From Nitrospirota bacterium (lineage in GTDB: Bacteria; Nitrospirota; Thermodesulfovibrionia; Thermodesulfovibrionales; JdFR-88), in contig JAKAMR010000001.1 of the NCBI GenBank assembly GCA_021812785.1, forward strand, positions 9,834 through 73,833: a stretch of DNA of 64,000 bases. Reading direction: 5' to 3'. Position 1 is the stretch's first letter, and the number at the start of each line of letters is the position of its first letter. The notes below the pieces were generated by a model. It was not told the origin of the DNA, did not search any database, and saw only the letters and a list, made by a program, of their open reading frames with translations. Made by a program: the position numbers and the translations under genes. Of this stretch, positions 41,958 to 50,224 are shown piece by piece.

Positions 41958-43109
41958 CTAATTTTTACTTCCTCCTTGCCGGAAACTCATTAAAATTCCG
42001 CATATTTCATTTATTTGACCTTCGGAAAGCCCCCCGTAAAAGGGCAGGCAAAGGACTTCCGAAACTACCTTTTTGGCCGTCCGCAGATTGCCTGCATTTG
42101 AAGACGGCAGGTGCTTGTAACAGGTATATTCGCTGCAAAGCGGGTAAAAATATTTTCTGGTAAATATGTTATATTTTTTGAATCGCTCATAGACCTGGTC
42201 TCTGGAACAGCCGAATTTCTTCCCATTTATCCTGATGACGAAGTATTGGTAACTGCTTTTGACCCCCTCGGGGATCGAAGAAAGGGTCAGGCCCTCGACA
42301 TCCGCAAGATATTTTTTATACAGGCCAGCTAACGCGGCGCGCTTCTCCCGTTCTTTCTCGATGTAATCCAGAAGAACAAGTCCGAGCGCCGCCTGTATCT
42401 CATTCATCTTTCCGTTAATGCCGGGCATAACGACCTCTTCCTCGTTTTTGATGCCGAAATTCTTTAAAAGGTCTATTCTTTTTTTGAGATTGGGGTCCTT
42501 GAATGTAAGCGCGCCCCCCTCGGCGGTATGGAACAGCTTTGTGGCATGAAAACTGAACATCGATATGTCACCAAAGTTTCCTATTCCGGTTCCATTTATT
42601 TCGACATTAAATGCATGGGCTGCATCGTAAATCACTTTGAGACCATAACGGTCTGCTATTTCCCGTATTTTTTTGATGTCGCATGGAGTACCGAAGACAT
42701 GAACAGCAAGGATTCCGGTAGTCTGCGGGGTAATCATCGACTCTATCTTGTCAGCGTCTATATTAAAGGTGACGGAGTCGATATCGCAAAACACCGGCCT
42801 TATATTGTTCCAGCTCAATACGTGCGGGGTTGCGGGGAAAGAAAATGGGGTTGTTATCACATCACCAGAGAGACGCAGGCTCTGGCAGGCCACTATTAAA
42901 GCTATCGTCCCATTATTGAATAGGGAGAGTGACGGGACTTTCAGAATATCGATCAATTTTTTTTCAAACAGTCCATGTTGCGGCCCATTATTCGTAAGCC
43001 AGTTCGAATCCCACACTTCCTGAAGCTTTTCAGAAACTTCATTAATATCCGGCAAAAGGGGGCGCGTAATATAAATTGGCTCAGGGAGTGATTTGAACTT
43101 TTTTTCCAT
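41958..43109 (-). CDS. DegT/DnrJ/EryC1 (StrS)-family sugar aminotransferase
   Basis: 383 residues. PLP-dependent transaminase of nucleotide-linked keto sugars. SLFNNGTIALIVACQ (phosphate-binding region), VIYDAAHAFNVE (Asp contacting the PLP ring) and SMFSFHATKLFHTAEGGAL with the Schiff-base Lys near residue 190 are all present. The product would be an amino-dideoxy sugar nucleotide, which the neighbouring left-handed-helix acyltransferase could N-acylate. Lies directly next to the large glycosyltransferase gene. Confidence 0.93.
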   Translation of the reverse strand: MEKKFKSLPEPIYITRPLLPDINEVSEKLQEVWDSNWLTNNGPQHGLFEKKLIDILKVPSLSLFNNGTIALIVACQSLRLSGDVITTPFSFPATPHVLSWNNIRPVFCDIDSVTFNIDADKIESMITPQTTGILAVHVFGTPCDIKKIREIADRYGLKVIYDAAHAFNVEINGTGIGNFGDISMFSFHATKLFHTAEGGALTFKDPNLKKRIDLLKNFGIKNEEEVVMPGINGKMNEIQAALGLVLLDYIEKEREKRAALAGLYKKYLADVEGLTLSSIPEGVKSSYQYFVIRINGKKFGCSRDQVYERFKKYNIFTRKYFYPLCSEYTCYKHLPSSNAGNLRTAKKVVSEVLCLPFYGGLSEGQINEICGILMSFRQGGSKN

Positions 43110-43115
43110 GATTTT

Positions 43116-43646
43116 TTAATCCCGGCTATTCTCTGTTTCCGACAAAAAAGAATTATAGGTCTTCAAAACCGCCTCTTTGTCCCTCTCACTGATTTTCCTA
43201 TTTCCCACATATACGCCCCATGGTTCCACATCTCTGGTCACTACGGAGCAAGCACCGATTGTCGCACCCTCGCCTATCGTAACTCCCGGGAGAACCACGC
43301 TGTTTGCACCGATGATGCAAAACTTGCCGATCCTTATGGGAGCTCTTTTCACGTTCCTGTACCTTCCAGGTATTGCCGAATTCCCAAACCCCCAATTTTT
43401 GAAATCATCGGTGCCCATAAGGATCCGGCAGCCCTGGGATATGGCTGAAAAATCGCCGATCTCGAACTCTGCCCCCCCTGTTACCGAGGCAAAGCAGGCT
43501 ATATGCACATAATTTCCTATTTTCATTTTTTCAGTCGCGTAAATAAAGACAAAGTCATCTATCAAAACGCCCTTCCCGAAGTGTATATTCTCTATTCCTG
43601 CTATTTTCGTAAACTCGAACGTCTTGACAAAAGGTATTTTGTGCAT
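43116..43646 (-). CDS. Left-handed beta-helix sugar acyltransferase
   Basis: 176 residues with hexapeptide repeats (MKIGNYVHIACFASV, EIGDFSAISQGCRI, RIGKFCIIGANSVVLPGVTIGE, TIGACSVVTRDV). Belongs to the WbbJ/maltose-O-acetyltransferase-like hexapeptide group that uses acetyl-CoA. Next to the aminotransferase, so N- or O-acetylation of the amino sugar is likely. Six bases upstream of the aminotransferase start on the same strand. Confidence 0.87.
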   Translation of the reverse strand: MHKIPFVKTFEFTKIAGIENIHFGKGVLIDDFVFIYATEKMKIGNYVHIACFASVTGGAEFEIGDFSAISQGCRILMGTDDFKNWGFGNSAIPGRYRNVKRAPIRIGKFCIIGANSVVLPGVTIGEGATIGACSVVTRDVEPWGVYVGNRKISERDKEAVLKTYNSFLSETENSRD

Positions 43647-43677
43647 AAATTAGTCCCCACCTGTCAATTTTATGAGT

Positions 43678-44217
43678 TTAAAGCAGCACTTGTTTTTCTG
43701 CTTCCAAAATTAATTTGGAATCCTTCCTGGTTTCCAGATTCCGTAATTCAGGGTAGCCGCTCTTATTGAACCGCCGCTTGCGGATTTTTTTAAAACCGGC
43801 CTCCATGATCCGCCGCTCCAGCTCCTCTTTGTTATATAAATACTGGTGCCCCCATTCCCTGAAGCAGAGATTGACCATTTCCGCTTTTGTTTTCAGCCAC
43901 TCATATCCGTATTTCTTTATCCAGGCCTGTCTTTTCCAAAAGAAAAAATATTTAAAAAGCAGATAGTTCAAATCGGGAGTAGCTACCCTCACCACTCCGC
44001 CCGGCTTAAGCACGCGAAAAAAATCCTTAAGAACTTTCACCCCTTCTTGAGCAGTTATATGCTCTATGAAGTGTTCGGAATATATAAAATCAACTGTTCC
44101 GGTCTCATAGGGCAGCGGGTTCCTCATGTCGTGCCTCAAATCCGCCTTTGGTGAATCCATGTCAATATTGACCCACCCAGGAAAACAGACTTCCCCGCAT
44201 CCCACATTGAGCTTCAT
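43678..44217 (-). CDS. Class I SAM methyltransferase
   Basis: 179 residues starting MKLNVGCGEVCFPGWVNIDM, the SAM-binding loop at the extreme N-terminus, then FIYSEHFIEHITAQEGVKVL and VLKPGGVVRVATPDL. This short type is frequent in O-antigen clusters. A sugar or chain-terminating methylation is probable: it lies near wzt, whose C-terminal domain often recognises a terminal modification. Confidence 0.85.
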   Translation of the reverse strand: MKLNVGCGEVCFPGWVNIDMDSPKADLRHDMRNPLPYETGTVDFIYSEHFIEHITAQEGVKVLKDFFRVLKPGGVVRVATPDLNYLLFKYFFFWKRQAWIKKYGYEWLKTKAEMVNLCFREWGHQYLYNKEELERRIMEAGFKKIRKRRFNKSGYPELRNLETRKDSKLILEAEKQVLL

Positions 44218-44399
44218 TTGAACCCCTCAAAAAATATTATTTTTAAATGCCCTTCCAAAATTACAAAACCGCATATAAAAACTATCTCATTGTCTCCGAT
44301 CAATCAAGCTCTCCGATGGCCTCAAAAACTGGAATGACCAGTTTATTGAATTCCCGTATCCGTCCTGAAACGGGCTTTTGATTCTGCGCCACTTTCTAA

Positions 44400-45731
44400 T
44401 TAGCCGGAGATTTCATAATCCAGCCCGACCGGTATTTGAACGAAATCCCATACCGGCACTGATTCGCGGATACGCATCTCAAAAATATATGCATTTTCAA
44501 TCCAATCAAGAAATACGACATCAGAGAACATATTCTGATCGGTAAAACTCGATATAAGCAGATTAATATTGTAAACTCCGTGTTGCAAGGGAAGGCGGGT
44601 TATAAAATTAATTGCCAGACGATCGCCTTTCCGGAATTTCTTTTTGTAAATATCCGTACCTAAAGCAAAAGAATCGTGACCGATAATTTCCTGTCTTTGT
44701 TTATTTCTTATATGATAGCCGACTGCAATATTCCCATAATCCTCAAAAAACTCAATATAGGCTTTTATCTTTATTCTCTGATCAAAAACCATGCTGTTAT
44801 TGATTGGCTCATCGTTTTCACCCGACACTTCAATGGCCTTAAATTTGGCCGCTCCGGTGCCGCTTCTAAAGTGTTTTTGGGCATCTAAAAAATCATCTCT
44901 GGCAAATTTTTCCGAGATTCCGTTTAATGTACTAAGCGGCGTATCAGGCAGTTTGCTTACTACTACCTTTTTGGGCTGAATATTGGCCGCGTTTACATCA
45001 CCGATTAAAAACTTGCCGTATTCCAAAGCTACCTCTCCAGAATCACCAAGAGCCTTTGTTAAGCCATTTTGAAGCCAAATGGAATGTTTACATAAACTCT
45101 TGATAGAGCTGAGATCGTGGCTTACGAACAGGAGCGTAACCCCGCTGTCTATCATTTTTTTTATCCGTGTCATGCACTTTGCCTGGAAGAACATATCGCC
45201 CACCGACAAGGCTTCGTCCACCACAAGAATGTCCGGATCAATATTTATGGCGGCGGCAAATGCGAGTCTCACATACATACCGCTGGAATATGTCTTGACC
45301 GGCTGGTCGATGAATTCTCCTATGTCAGCAAACCCAAAAATGGCCTCAAGGCGGTCATCCATCTGCTCTTTCGTAAACCCCTTGATGGCCCCGTTCAGGT
45401 AGACGTTCTGCCTTCCGGTAAAGTCCGGATTGAAACCCGCCCCAAGCTCCAGCAGCGCGGATATGCTCCCGCTGACCTGAACACCGCCATCAGAGGGTTG
45501 GAGCACCCCGCACAATATCTGAAGGAGGGTGGATTTACCGCTGCCGTTCCTGCCGATGATGCCAAGCGATTCCCCCTTTTTCAATTCGAAAGACACGTCC
45601 CTTAGCGCCCAGAATTCGCGGTGGTATTTCTTCCTCAAGGGATGCAGCGCCTCCTTCAGCCTGTGCTGAGGGCTGTCGTACAGGCGGTACTTCTTACTCA
45701 GGTTCTTTGCGCTTATGGCGATGCCGTCCAT
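44400..45731 (-). CDS. wzt: Polysaccharide ABC exporter ATPase with C-terminal glycan-binding domain
   Basis: 443 residues. NBD at 1-250: Walker A GRNGSGKST (60-68), ABC signature YSSGMYVRLAF, Walker B DILVVDEAL and switch His in FVSHDLSS. The C-terminal 170 residues form a beta-sandwich (AYIEFFEDYGNIAVGYHIRN) like the Wzt carbohydrate-binding domain that reads the non-reducing end of the O chain. Its start touches the wzm stop, as usual for the pair. Confidence 0.93.
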   Translation of the reverse strand: MDGIAISAKNLSKKYRLYDSPQHRLKEALHPLRKKYHREFWALRDVSFELKKGESLGIIGRNGSGKSTLLQILCGVLQPSDGGVQVSGSISALLELGAGFNPDFTGRQNVYLNGAIKGFTKEQMDDRLEAIFGFADIGEFIDQPVKTYSSGMYVRLAFAAAINIDPDILVVDEALSVGDMFFQAKCMTRIKKMIDSGVTLLFVSHDLSSIKSLCKHSIWLQNGLTKALGDSGEVALEYGKFLIGDVNAANIQPKKVVVSKLPDTPLSTLNGISEKFARDDFLDAQKHFRSGTGAAKFKAIEVSGENDEPINNSMVFDQRIKIKAYIEFFEDYGNIAVGYHIRNKQRQEIIGHDSFALGTDIYKKKFRKGDRLAINFITRLPLQHGVYNINLLISSFTDQNMFSDVVFLDWIENAYIFEMRIRESVPVWDFVQIPVGLDYEISG

Positions 45732-46556
45732 TTATAGCACATCCGCGAAATGCGGCTTAAGTTTTGTATAAAAGAAGGCTCCCAAGGCAAAAATGACGAA
45801 GGCTTCTCCCCAGAAGTAAAGCATCATCTTCCAATGAGCCCAGAAGGGCTCCGATGAGAAAAAGGAGGCCCGGTAGCCCTGGACGACATAAAACATGGGA
45901 TTGAATCTCAGAAGAAACATGACCTTGTGCGGCAATGCTTTGGGGTCCCATACTATGGGGGTCGCCCAAAACCCCAGTTGCAGGGCCACGTTCACGACCT
46001 GGACAGTGTCCCTCGAAAAAACATTGACCGAGGAAGTAATCCAGCCTATGCCCAGGGCAAGGACGCACATCGCAAAGAAATAATAAAGGGCTTGGAACCA
46101 GAACAGGCTGACAGGCATTTTATGCGTCAGTATAAGCATGATTAAAAGGAGCAGGAAAACGCCGTGCGTCACTAAAGAGGCCGCCACTTTGACCACCGGC
46201 AATATGCTCAGAGGGAACATGACTTTTTTTACAAGATGCGCATTGCCCACAAAGACGTTCGTGGAATTGTTTATGATCTCGCTGAATGTGTTCCAGACCG
46301 CCATGCCTGCGGTCATATAGACTATATAAGGGGCGCCGCCCACGGCGGGGGACCTGAACAAGACACCGAAAACGAACCACAATACGGCGATATTGATGGA
46401 CGGGTTGATAAAGGTCCAGAAAAAACCCAGCATGGAGCCGGCTAGGCTGGTCATAACGTCCCTTTTGGCCATCTCGAAGATAAGGAACCTCTTCTGATAA
46501 AGAGTGAGCAGGAAATTGCCGAATTTCGCCAATATAAATGTCAGTCTCTTTTTCAT
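45732..46556 (-). CDS. wzm: Polysaccharide ABC exporter permease
   Basis: 274 residues, six membrane segments, ABC-2 type. RFLIFEMAKRDVMTSLAGSMLGFFWTFINPSINI is the conserved N-terminal amphipathic and first-helix region; AVWNTFSEIINNSTNVFVGNAHLVKKVMFP follows. Exports undecaprenyl-linked glycan with Wzt. Directly upstream of wzt with no gap. Confidence 0.93.
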   Translation of the reverse strand: MKKRLTFILAKFGNFLLTLYQKRFLIFEMAKRDVMTSLAGSMLGFFWTFINPSINIAVLWFVFGVLFRSPAVGGAPYIVYMTAGMAVWNTFSEIINNSTNVFVGNAHLVKKVMFPLSILPVVKVAASLVTHGVFLLLLIMLILTHKMPVSLFWFQALYYFFAMCVLALGIGWITSSVNVFSRDTVQVVNVALQLGFWATPIVWDPKALPHKVMFLLRFNPMFYVVQGYRASFFSSEPFWAHWKMMLYFWGEAFVIFALGAFFYTKLKPHFADVL

Positions 46557-46763
46557 CCCGATCCGGGGAATGCGTCAGGCGGGACCCTTTATCAGGAAAT
46601 TTATCAAACGAATGAGTTCCAAATCCGAAACTCCCCCTTCCCCGGCCGCCGTAATATTCCCCCGGACGCGTTTCTGCCGGGGGCCGGCGTTCCCAAGCCA
46701 AATTCTACAGCTTTTTGGCCATAAGGCAAGGGCCAAAATACTTCTCCCGTATTTTTTTAAAAA

Positions 46764-48215
46764 TTAAAAATCCCTGCTGCCCTCCCTGGAAAGCACCACC
46801 CGCACCGTCTTAAGAAGAATGATCATGTCGAGCCACATATTCCAGTTCCTTACATACCACAGGTCCAGCTTCACCCGGCTTTCGTAGTCCATTTCATTCC
46901 GGCCGCTGACCTGCCAGAGACCGGTTATACCCGGTAGAACGCTGAAACAAAGCCTTGAGCTCTCCTTGTAATAGATATCTATTTCATCCCGTGTAACAGG
47001 CCTGGGCCCTATGAAGCTCATTTCTCCTTTAAGCATATTAAAGATCTGCGGCAGCTCATCAAGGGATGTTGCCCGTAGGAACTTCCCCAGGCTTGTAACC
47101 CTGGGATCATTTCTGAGTTTCCTGTAAGTCTGCCATTCCTGCCTTGCCGCAGGGTCGGCCGCAAGAAGTTTTTCCAGTCTTGCCTCCGCGTCCACATACA
47201 TCGTCCTGAACTTATAGCACCAGAATGCCTGTACGTTTTTGCCGATCCTTAGCTGTCTGAATATGGCCGGTCCCGCGGAGGTGGCTTTCACCATCAAAAA
47301 TATCACCATGACAGGGACCAAGAATATCGCGGCCAATGCAAACCCGACTGTTAAGTCGAAGAGCTTTTTAAGAACATAATTGTGCGGTCTTCTGAGGTTG
47401 TTTTTTATCTCGATAACCATGCCTTCCTGGCTGCCGAAATACCTGAATTCCGCCCCCAGGACAGCCACTGCAGCCATGTCCGGCATGAATAATGTGTTTT
47501 CCGCCTTGTGCTGGACCTTGCTTATGATATTTGCGAGCCTGTCTTTGTCCAGGTCCGGCGCGGCTATCATTACGTCATTAATGCAGCACCTCCTGATATA
47601 CCGGTCGGCCTTGTCCATGAAGCCGTGCACCTTCAGGCCGTCTATGCGCCCCGCATTGGTTCCGGCGGCCTCTCCGATAAATCCGGACACATCATAGCCA
47701 AGGTTCTTTTCCCTGCGCACGGCCTGCAGCGCACCCCGCGCGGCATCGCCAGAGCCCAATATGAGCAGCTTTCTTCTTAAAAACCCTAACCTGTACAAGG
47801 CCTTTTTTGCCAAAGTCCTTATCAGCGGAAAAGATATCAGGGACAGAAAACAGATGGCCAGCAGGAACGCCCGTGAGAACCTATCCCCTTCCTTGGCAAT
47901 GAAAAAAAGCGAGAAAGCGGCAACGCTGACAATAAAAGTGGTTTTCCAGAGGGACTTTACCTCATCCCAGAAGGTAAACCTTTTTGTATATGCGCCATTA
48001 TATGCAAGCACAGCGAGCCAGACAGGAATGATCCAGTGGTAATTCCAGGGCCGGAACACAAAAGCCGGCATTGAGTGGAAGAAAAGCGGAAGAAAGCTTT
48101 CTCTGATGGCCTTCGCGGAGAATACGAGGACAAACAGTACGCATAGGTCGGCGCACGCCAGCAAGGCAATGCCGGCCACGGTCCTTAGCCTGGATTCAAA
48201 CTGTCCTTTTGCCAC
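46764..48215 (-). CDS. Undecaprenyl-phosphate sugar phosphotransferase (WbaP/WcaJ-like)
   Basis: 483 residues. Five N-terminal membrane helices, a nucleotide-fold middle domain (LLILGSGDAARGALQAV), then the polyprenyl-phosphate hexose-1-phosphate transferase domain (RQLRIGKNVQAFWCYKFRTM, ATSLDELPQIFNMLKGEMSFIGPRP, LPGITGLWQVSGR). It begins synthesis of the glycan on undecaprenyl phosphate in the inner membrane and is the first gene of the polysaccharide cluster. Which sugar it transfers is not readable. Confidence 0.93.
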   Translation of the reverse strand: MAKGQFESRLRTVAGIALLACADLCVLFVLVFSAKAIRESFLPLFFHSMPAFVFRPWNYHWIIPVWLAVLAYNGAYTKRFTFWDEVKSLWKTTFIVSVAAFSLFFIAKEGDRFSRAFLLAICFLSLISFPLIRTLAKKALYRLGFLRRKLLILGSGDAARGALQAVRREKNLGYDVSGFIGEAAGTNAGRIDGLKVHGFMDKADRYIRRCCINDVMIAAPDLDKDRLANIISKVQHKAENTLFMPDMAAVAVLGAEFRYFGSQEGMVIEIKNNLRRPHNYVLKKLFDLTVGFALAAIFLVPVMVIFLMVKATSAGPAIFRQLRIGKNVQAFWCYKFRTMYVDAEARLEKLLAADPAARQEWQTYRKLRNDPRVTSLGKFLRATSLDELPQIFNMLKGEMSFIGPRPVTRDEIDIYYKESSRLCFSVLPGITGLWQVSGRNEMDYESRVKLDLWYVRNWNMWLDMIILLKTVRVVLSREGSRDF

Positions 48216-48330
48216 GTAGAACGACCTCTCGCCAGTCGTAATAGGTCCGGGGCAGATAGTTCGTCTCCGGGGAGACAGCTGCGGTCCGGGAGTACATGGA
48301 GATCACAAAGAAAGTACCGCGTCAATTTTT

Positions 48331-48359
48331 GGGGAAAAGAGCTTTTAAAACTTTTCCCC
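48331..48359. promoter_or_regulatory. Inverted repeat upstream of the polysaccharide cluster
   Basis: GGGGAAAAG (48331-48339) and CTTTTCCCC (48351-48359) form a perfect 9-bp inverted repeat. On the minus strand it lies directly upstream of a TTGACG that could be a -35. It sits in the 301-base divergent region between the sugar transferase and the substrate-binding-like gene. That region also has GTCTCCGGGGAGAC and the hairpin at 48499, but no ORF I would support. Confidence 0.4.
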
Positions 48360-48498
48360 TCTAGCTCTGAATAGTGTCTCACAAAATCCTGGCTTTGTCT
48401 TCTGTTTTTTACGGCCCTGGTTTTTTCTTGTTGCGGCATAGTTGATTTGAGCGCTCCGGCGTGGCCGGTATTTGCAAGTTTAATTTATGCATCCGTAA

Positions 48499-48515
48499 GG
48501 TAAAATATCTTTACC
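48499..48515 (+). promoter_or_regulatory. Hairpin over the ribosome site of the substrate-binding-like gene
   Basis: GGTAAA-ATATC-TTTACC is a perfect 6-bp stem ending one base before the ATG at 48517 and includes the only AAGG-like ribosome site. ATGCATCCGT also occurs on both sides (48488 and 48528). This could be an operator or translational switch. Confidence 0.4.
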
Positions 48516-48516
48516 A

Positions 48517-49473
48517 ATGAAAAGCGAATGCATCCGTGTGGGGCACCTGTCCACCTTTTATCACACCGCCATGCTCCTGATGGCAAAAGGACCGGGGGAG
48601 TTCTTTGATCTTGAATGGAGGCTCTTTGCCACTGGCCCTGATATAGTGAACGCCTTCCGGCAGGGGTTGATCGATATCGCATACATAGGGCTGCCCCCCG
48701 CGATCATCGGAATACAACAAGGCGTAAGAATAAAATGTGTGGCGGGCGGGCATATTGAAGGCACCGTAATGGCTGGCATTAAAGGACTCAAAGGCTATCC
48801 CGGCCTGCAGGGTTTTGACCAGGTCCTGGGCCAGTTAAAGGGCAAAAAAATTGGCGTGCCCGGGAAGGGTTCCATACATGATGTGATACTTTCCGATGCC
48901 CTTGCGCGTTACGGCCTTGCAGGGTCTGTGGAGGTCGTAAATTTCAAATGGGCCGATGCGATAACGGAGGCCGTTTCTAAAAACCAGGTCCAGGCGGCCC
49001 TTGGCACCCCTTCGCTTGCTGTCGCCATCGTGCGCTATGCTGGCGGCCAGGCGCTTTATCCGCCTCATCTCATCTGGCCCGGCAACCCAAGCTACGGGAT
49101 CGCGGCTGCAGAGGAGTTCATCAAATCACATCCTGGCGAGCTGGAAAAATTTTTAAAAAAACATGAGGAATCCTCCCGCGAGCTTAGGGAAAACCCTGTG
49201 GAGTGCGCGAGAAGGATATCCTCCTACACCGGCGTGGCAGATGAGCAATTTGTCCTGGACGCCATCAATATGTCCCCGAAATACTGCGCCCAACTTACGG
49301 AGGAATACATGAAGGTGACTATGGATTTTGCCAGCGCCCTTAAGAGGCTTGGCTACATTGGGCAGGGGATAGGCAAAAAGGACTTTTTTTCGCGGGAGGA
49401 CATATTTGAAACCGGATTCATAAGAAAGGTGCACCCCGCAGGCGACCATTACTCGCCGGTAAAAGGCCGGTAA
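48517..49473 (+). CDS. SsuA/THI5-like substrate-binding-fold protein without signal peptide
   Basis: 318 residues. IRVGHLSTFYHTAMLLMAKGP, GLIDIAYIGLPPAIIGIQQG, LKGKKIGVPGKGSIHDVILSDAL and KWADAITEAVSKNQVQAALG follow the SsuA/TauA/NMT1 order of type 2 periplasmic binding proteins. There is no signal peptide or lipobox: the fold starts within eight residues of the ATG. No ABC permease or ATPase is adjacent. Either it is cytosolic (as MqnA/MqnD or THI5, which are enzymes of this fold) or exported in an unseen way. It points toward the coenzyme M operon, convergent with comDE. Confidence 0.8.
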   Translation: MKSECIRVGHLSTFYHTAMLLMAKGPGEFFDLEWRLFATGPDIVNAFRQGLIDIAYIGLPPAIIGIQQGVRIKCVAGGHIEGTVMAGIKGLKGYPGLQGFDQVLGQLKGKKIGVPGKGSIHDVILSDALARYGLAGSVEVVNFKWADAITEAVSKNQVQAALGTPSLAVAIVRYAGGQALYPPHLIWPGNPSYGIAAAEEFIKSHPGELEKFLKKHEESSRELRENPVECARRISSYTGVADEQFVLDAINMSPKYCAQLTEEYMKVTMDFASALKRLGYIGQGIGKKDFFSREDIFETGFIRKVHPAGDHYSPVKGR

Positions 49474-49546
49474 AAACCCTAAAAATCAGCTCCCCTGTGC
49501 TATCATTGCATTAGGCAGAGAAAAAAGCGTTAACCAGAGGGGAAAA

Positions 49547-50170
49547 ATGCCCAAAAAAGAAAAAGAGCGATCATTGCCGCAGCCGCCCAGAAAAAAAACG
49601 AGGCCAGGTTTCCATGAACAGCCGGAAAGGGAAGGCCTCGTGTTCGACAAGCTTCAGGAGGCTATGGCGGAAGGCAAGGTTGAAGAGTTCATGAAAGAGA
49701 ATATGCCGGAGGGCGAATATGCCCGGAAACTGGCCGGGTTGATGATGGGCATGTCCGGGGTGCCTTTCGCGGAAAGGCCAGCCGGGCCCGCTTCCGGCCC
49801 AAGCCAAGAAATGAAAGCTGATGAGACCGAAAGGCCCATGCTGCAAGTGCCGGAAGACGTGCTTCAGGCGGCCCTGGCTGGCAACGTAAGTACGCTGGCC
49901 GGCCTGCTGGGACGGGAACACGGGAAAAAACAAAAACCACAACCCGGAAAGAAAAAAGAAAAAGGCGGCGCCGCATATTCTGAAAGCAGGGCTGAGGGGC
50001 AACCCGAAAAAAAGGAGGAACTGGCGGAAAGAAACGGCTCGCTGCTTGAAAAAGAGATCGTAGACAGCCTTCTGGAGATCTCGGTGGACAACAACCTGGC
50101 AATGGACTGGCTTATATACCGGGCGCTTAAACTCTACATTAAAAAATACCGTGAGACCGGCCAGTTATAA
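49547..50170 (+). CDS. Hydrophilic protein of unknown function
   Basis: 207 residues, highly charged, no membrane segments. The N-terminus is basic and probably disordered (PKKEKERSLPQPPRKKTRP). A short helical core follows (LVFDKLQEAMAEGKVEEFM), then a Lys/Gln-rich linker produced by an A-rich DNA tract (49926-49965), and a helical C-terminal segment (VDNNLAMDWLIYRALKLYIKKY). Ribosome site GAGGGG. It follows the substrate-binding-like gene by 73 bases and may be co-transcribed. Family not recognised. Confidence 0.68.
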   Translation: MPKKEKERSLPQPPRKKTRPGFHEQPEREGLVFDKLQEAMAEGKVEEFMKENMPEGEYARKLAGLMMGMSGVPFAERPAGPASGPSQEMKADETERPMLQVPEDVLQAALAGNVSTLAGLLGREHGKKQKPQPGKKKEKGGAAYSESRAEGQPEKKEELAERNGSLLEKEIVDSLLEISVDNNLAMDWLIYRALKLYIKKYRETGQL

Positions 50171-50224
50171 AATAAAAAGCTGGTCTCATATGAAAAACTC
50201 TGCCGTATTGGCGGGTTTGCTTTA

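Noticed and set aside
42990..43010. tRNA T-loop-like sequence AGTTCGAATCCCAC
   Set aside because: Lies within the aminotransferase coding sequence and no cloverleaf or acceptor stem can be drawn around it.
46120..46701. Minus-strand frame of 193 codons overlapping wzm
   Set aside because: Different frame of the wzm gene plus its upstream region; Gly/Arg-rich translation without motifs, whereas wzm has clear ABC-2 features.
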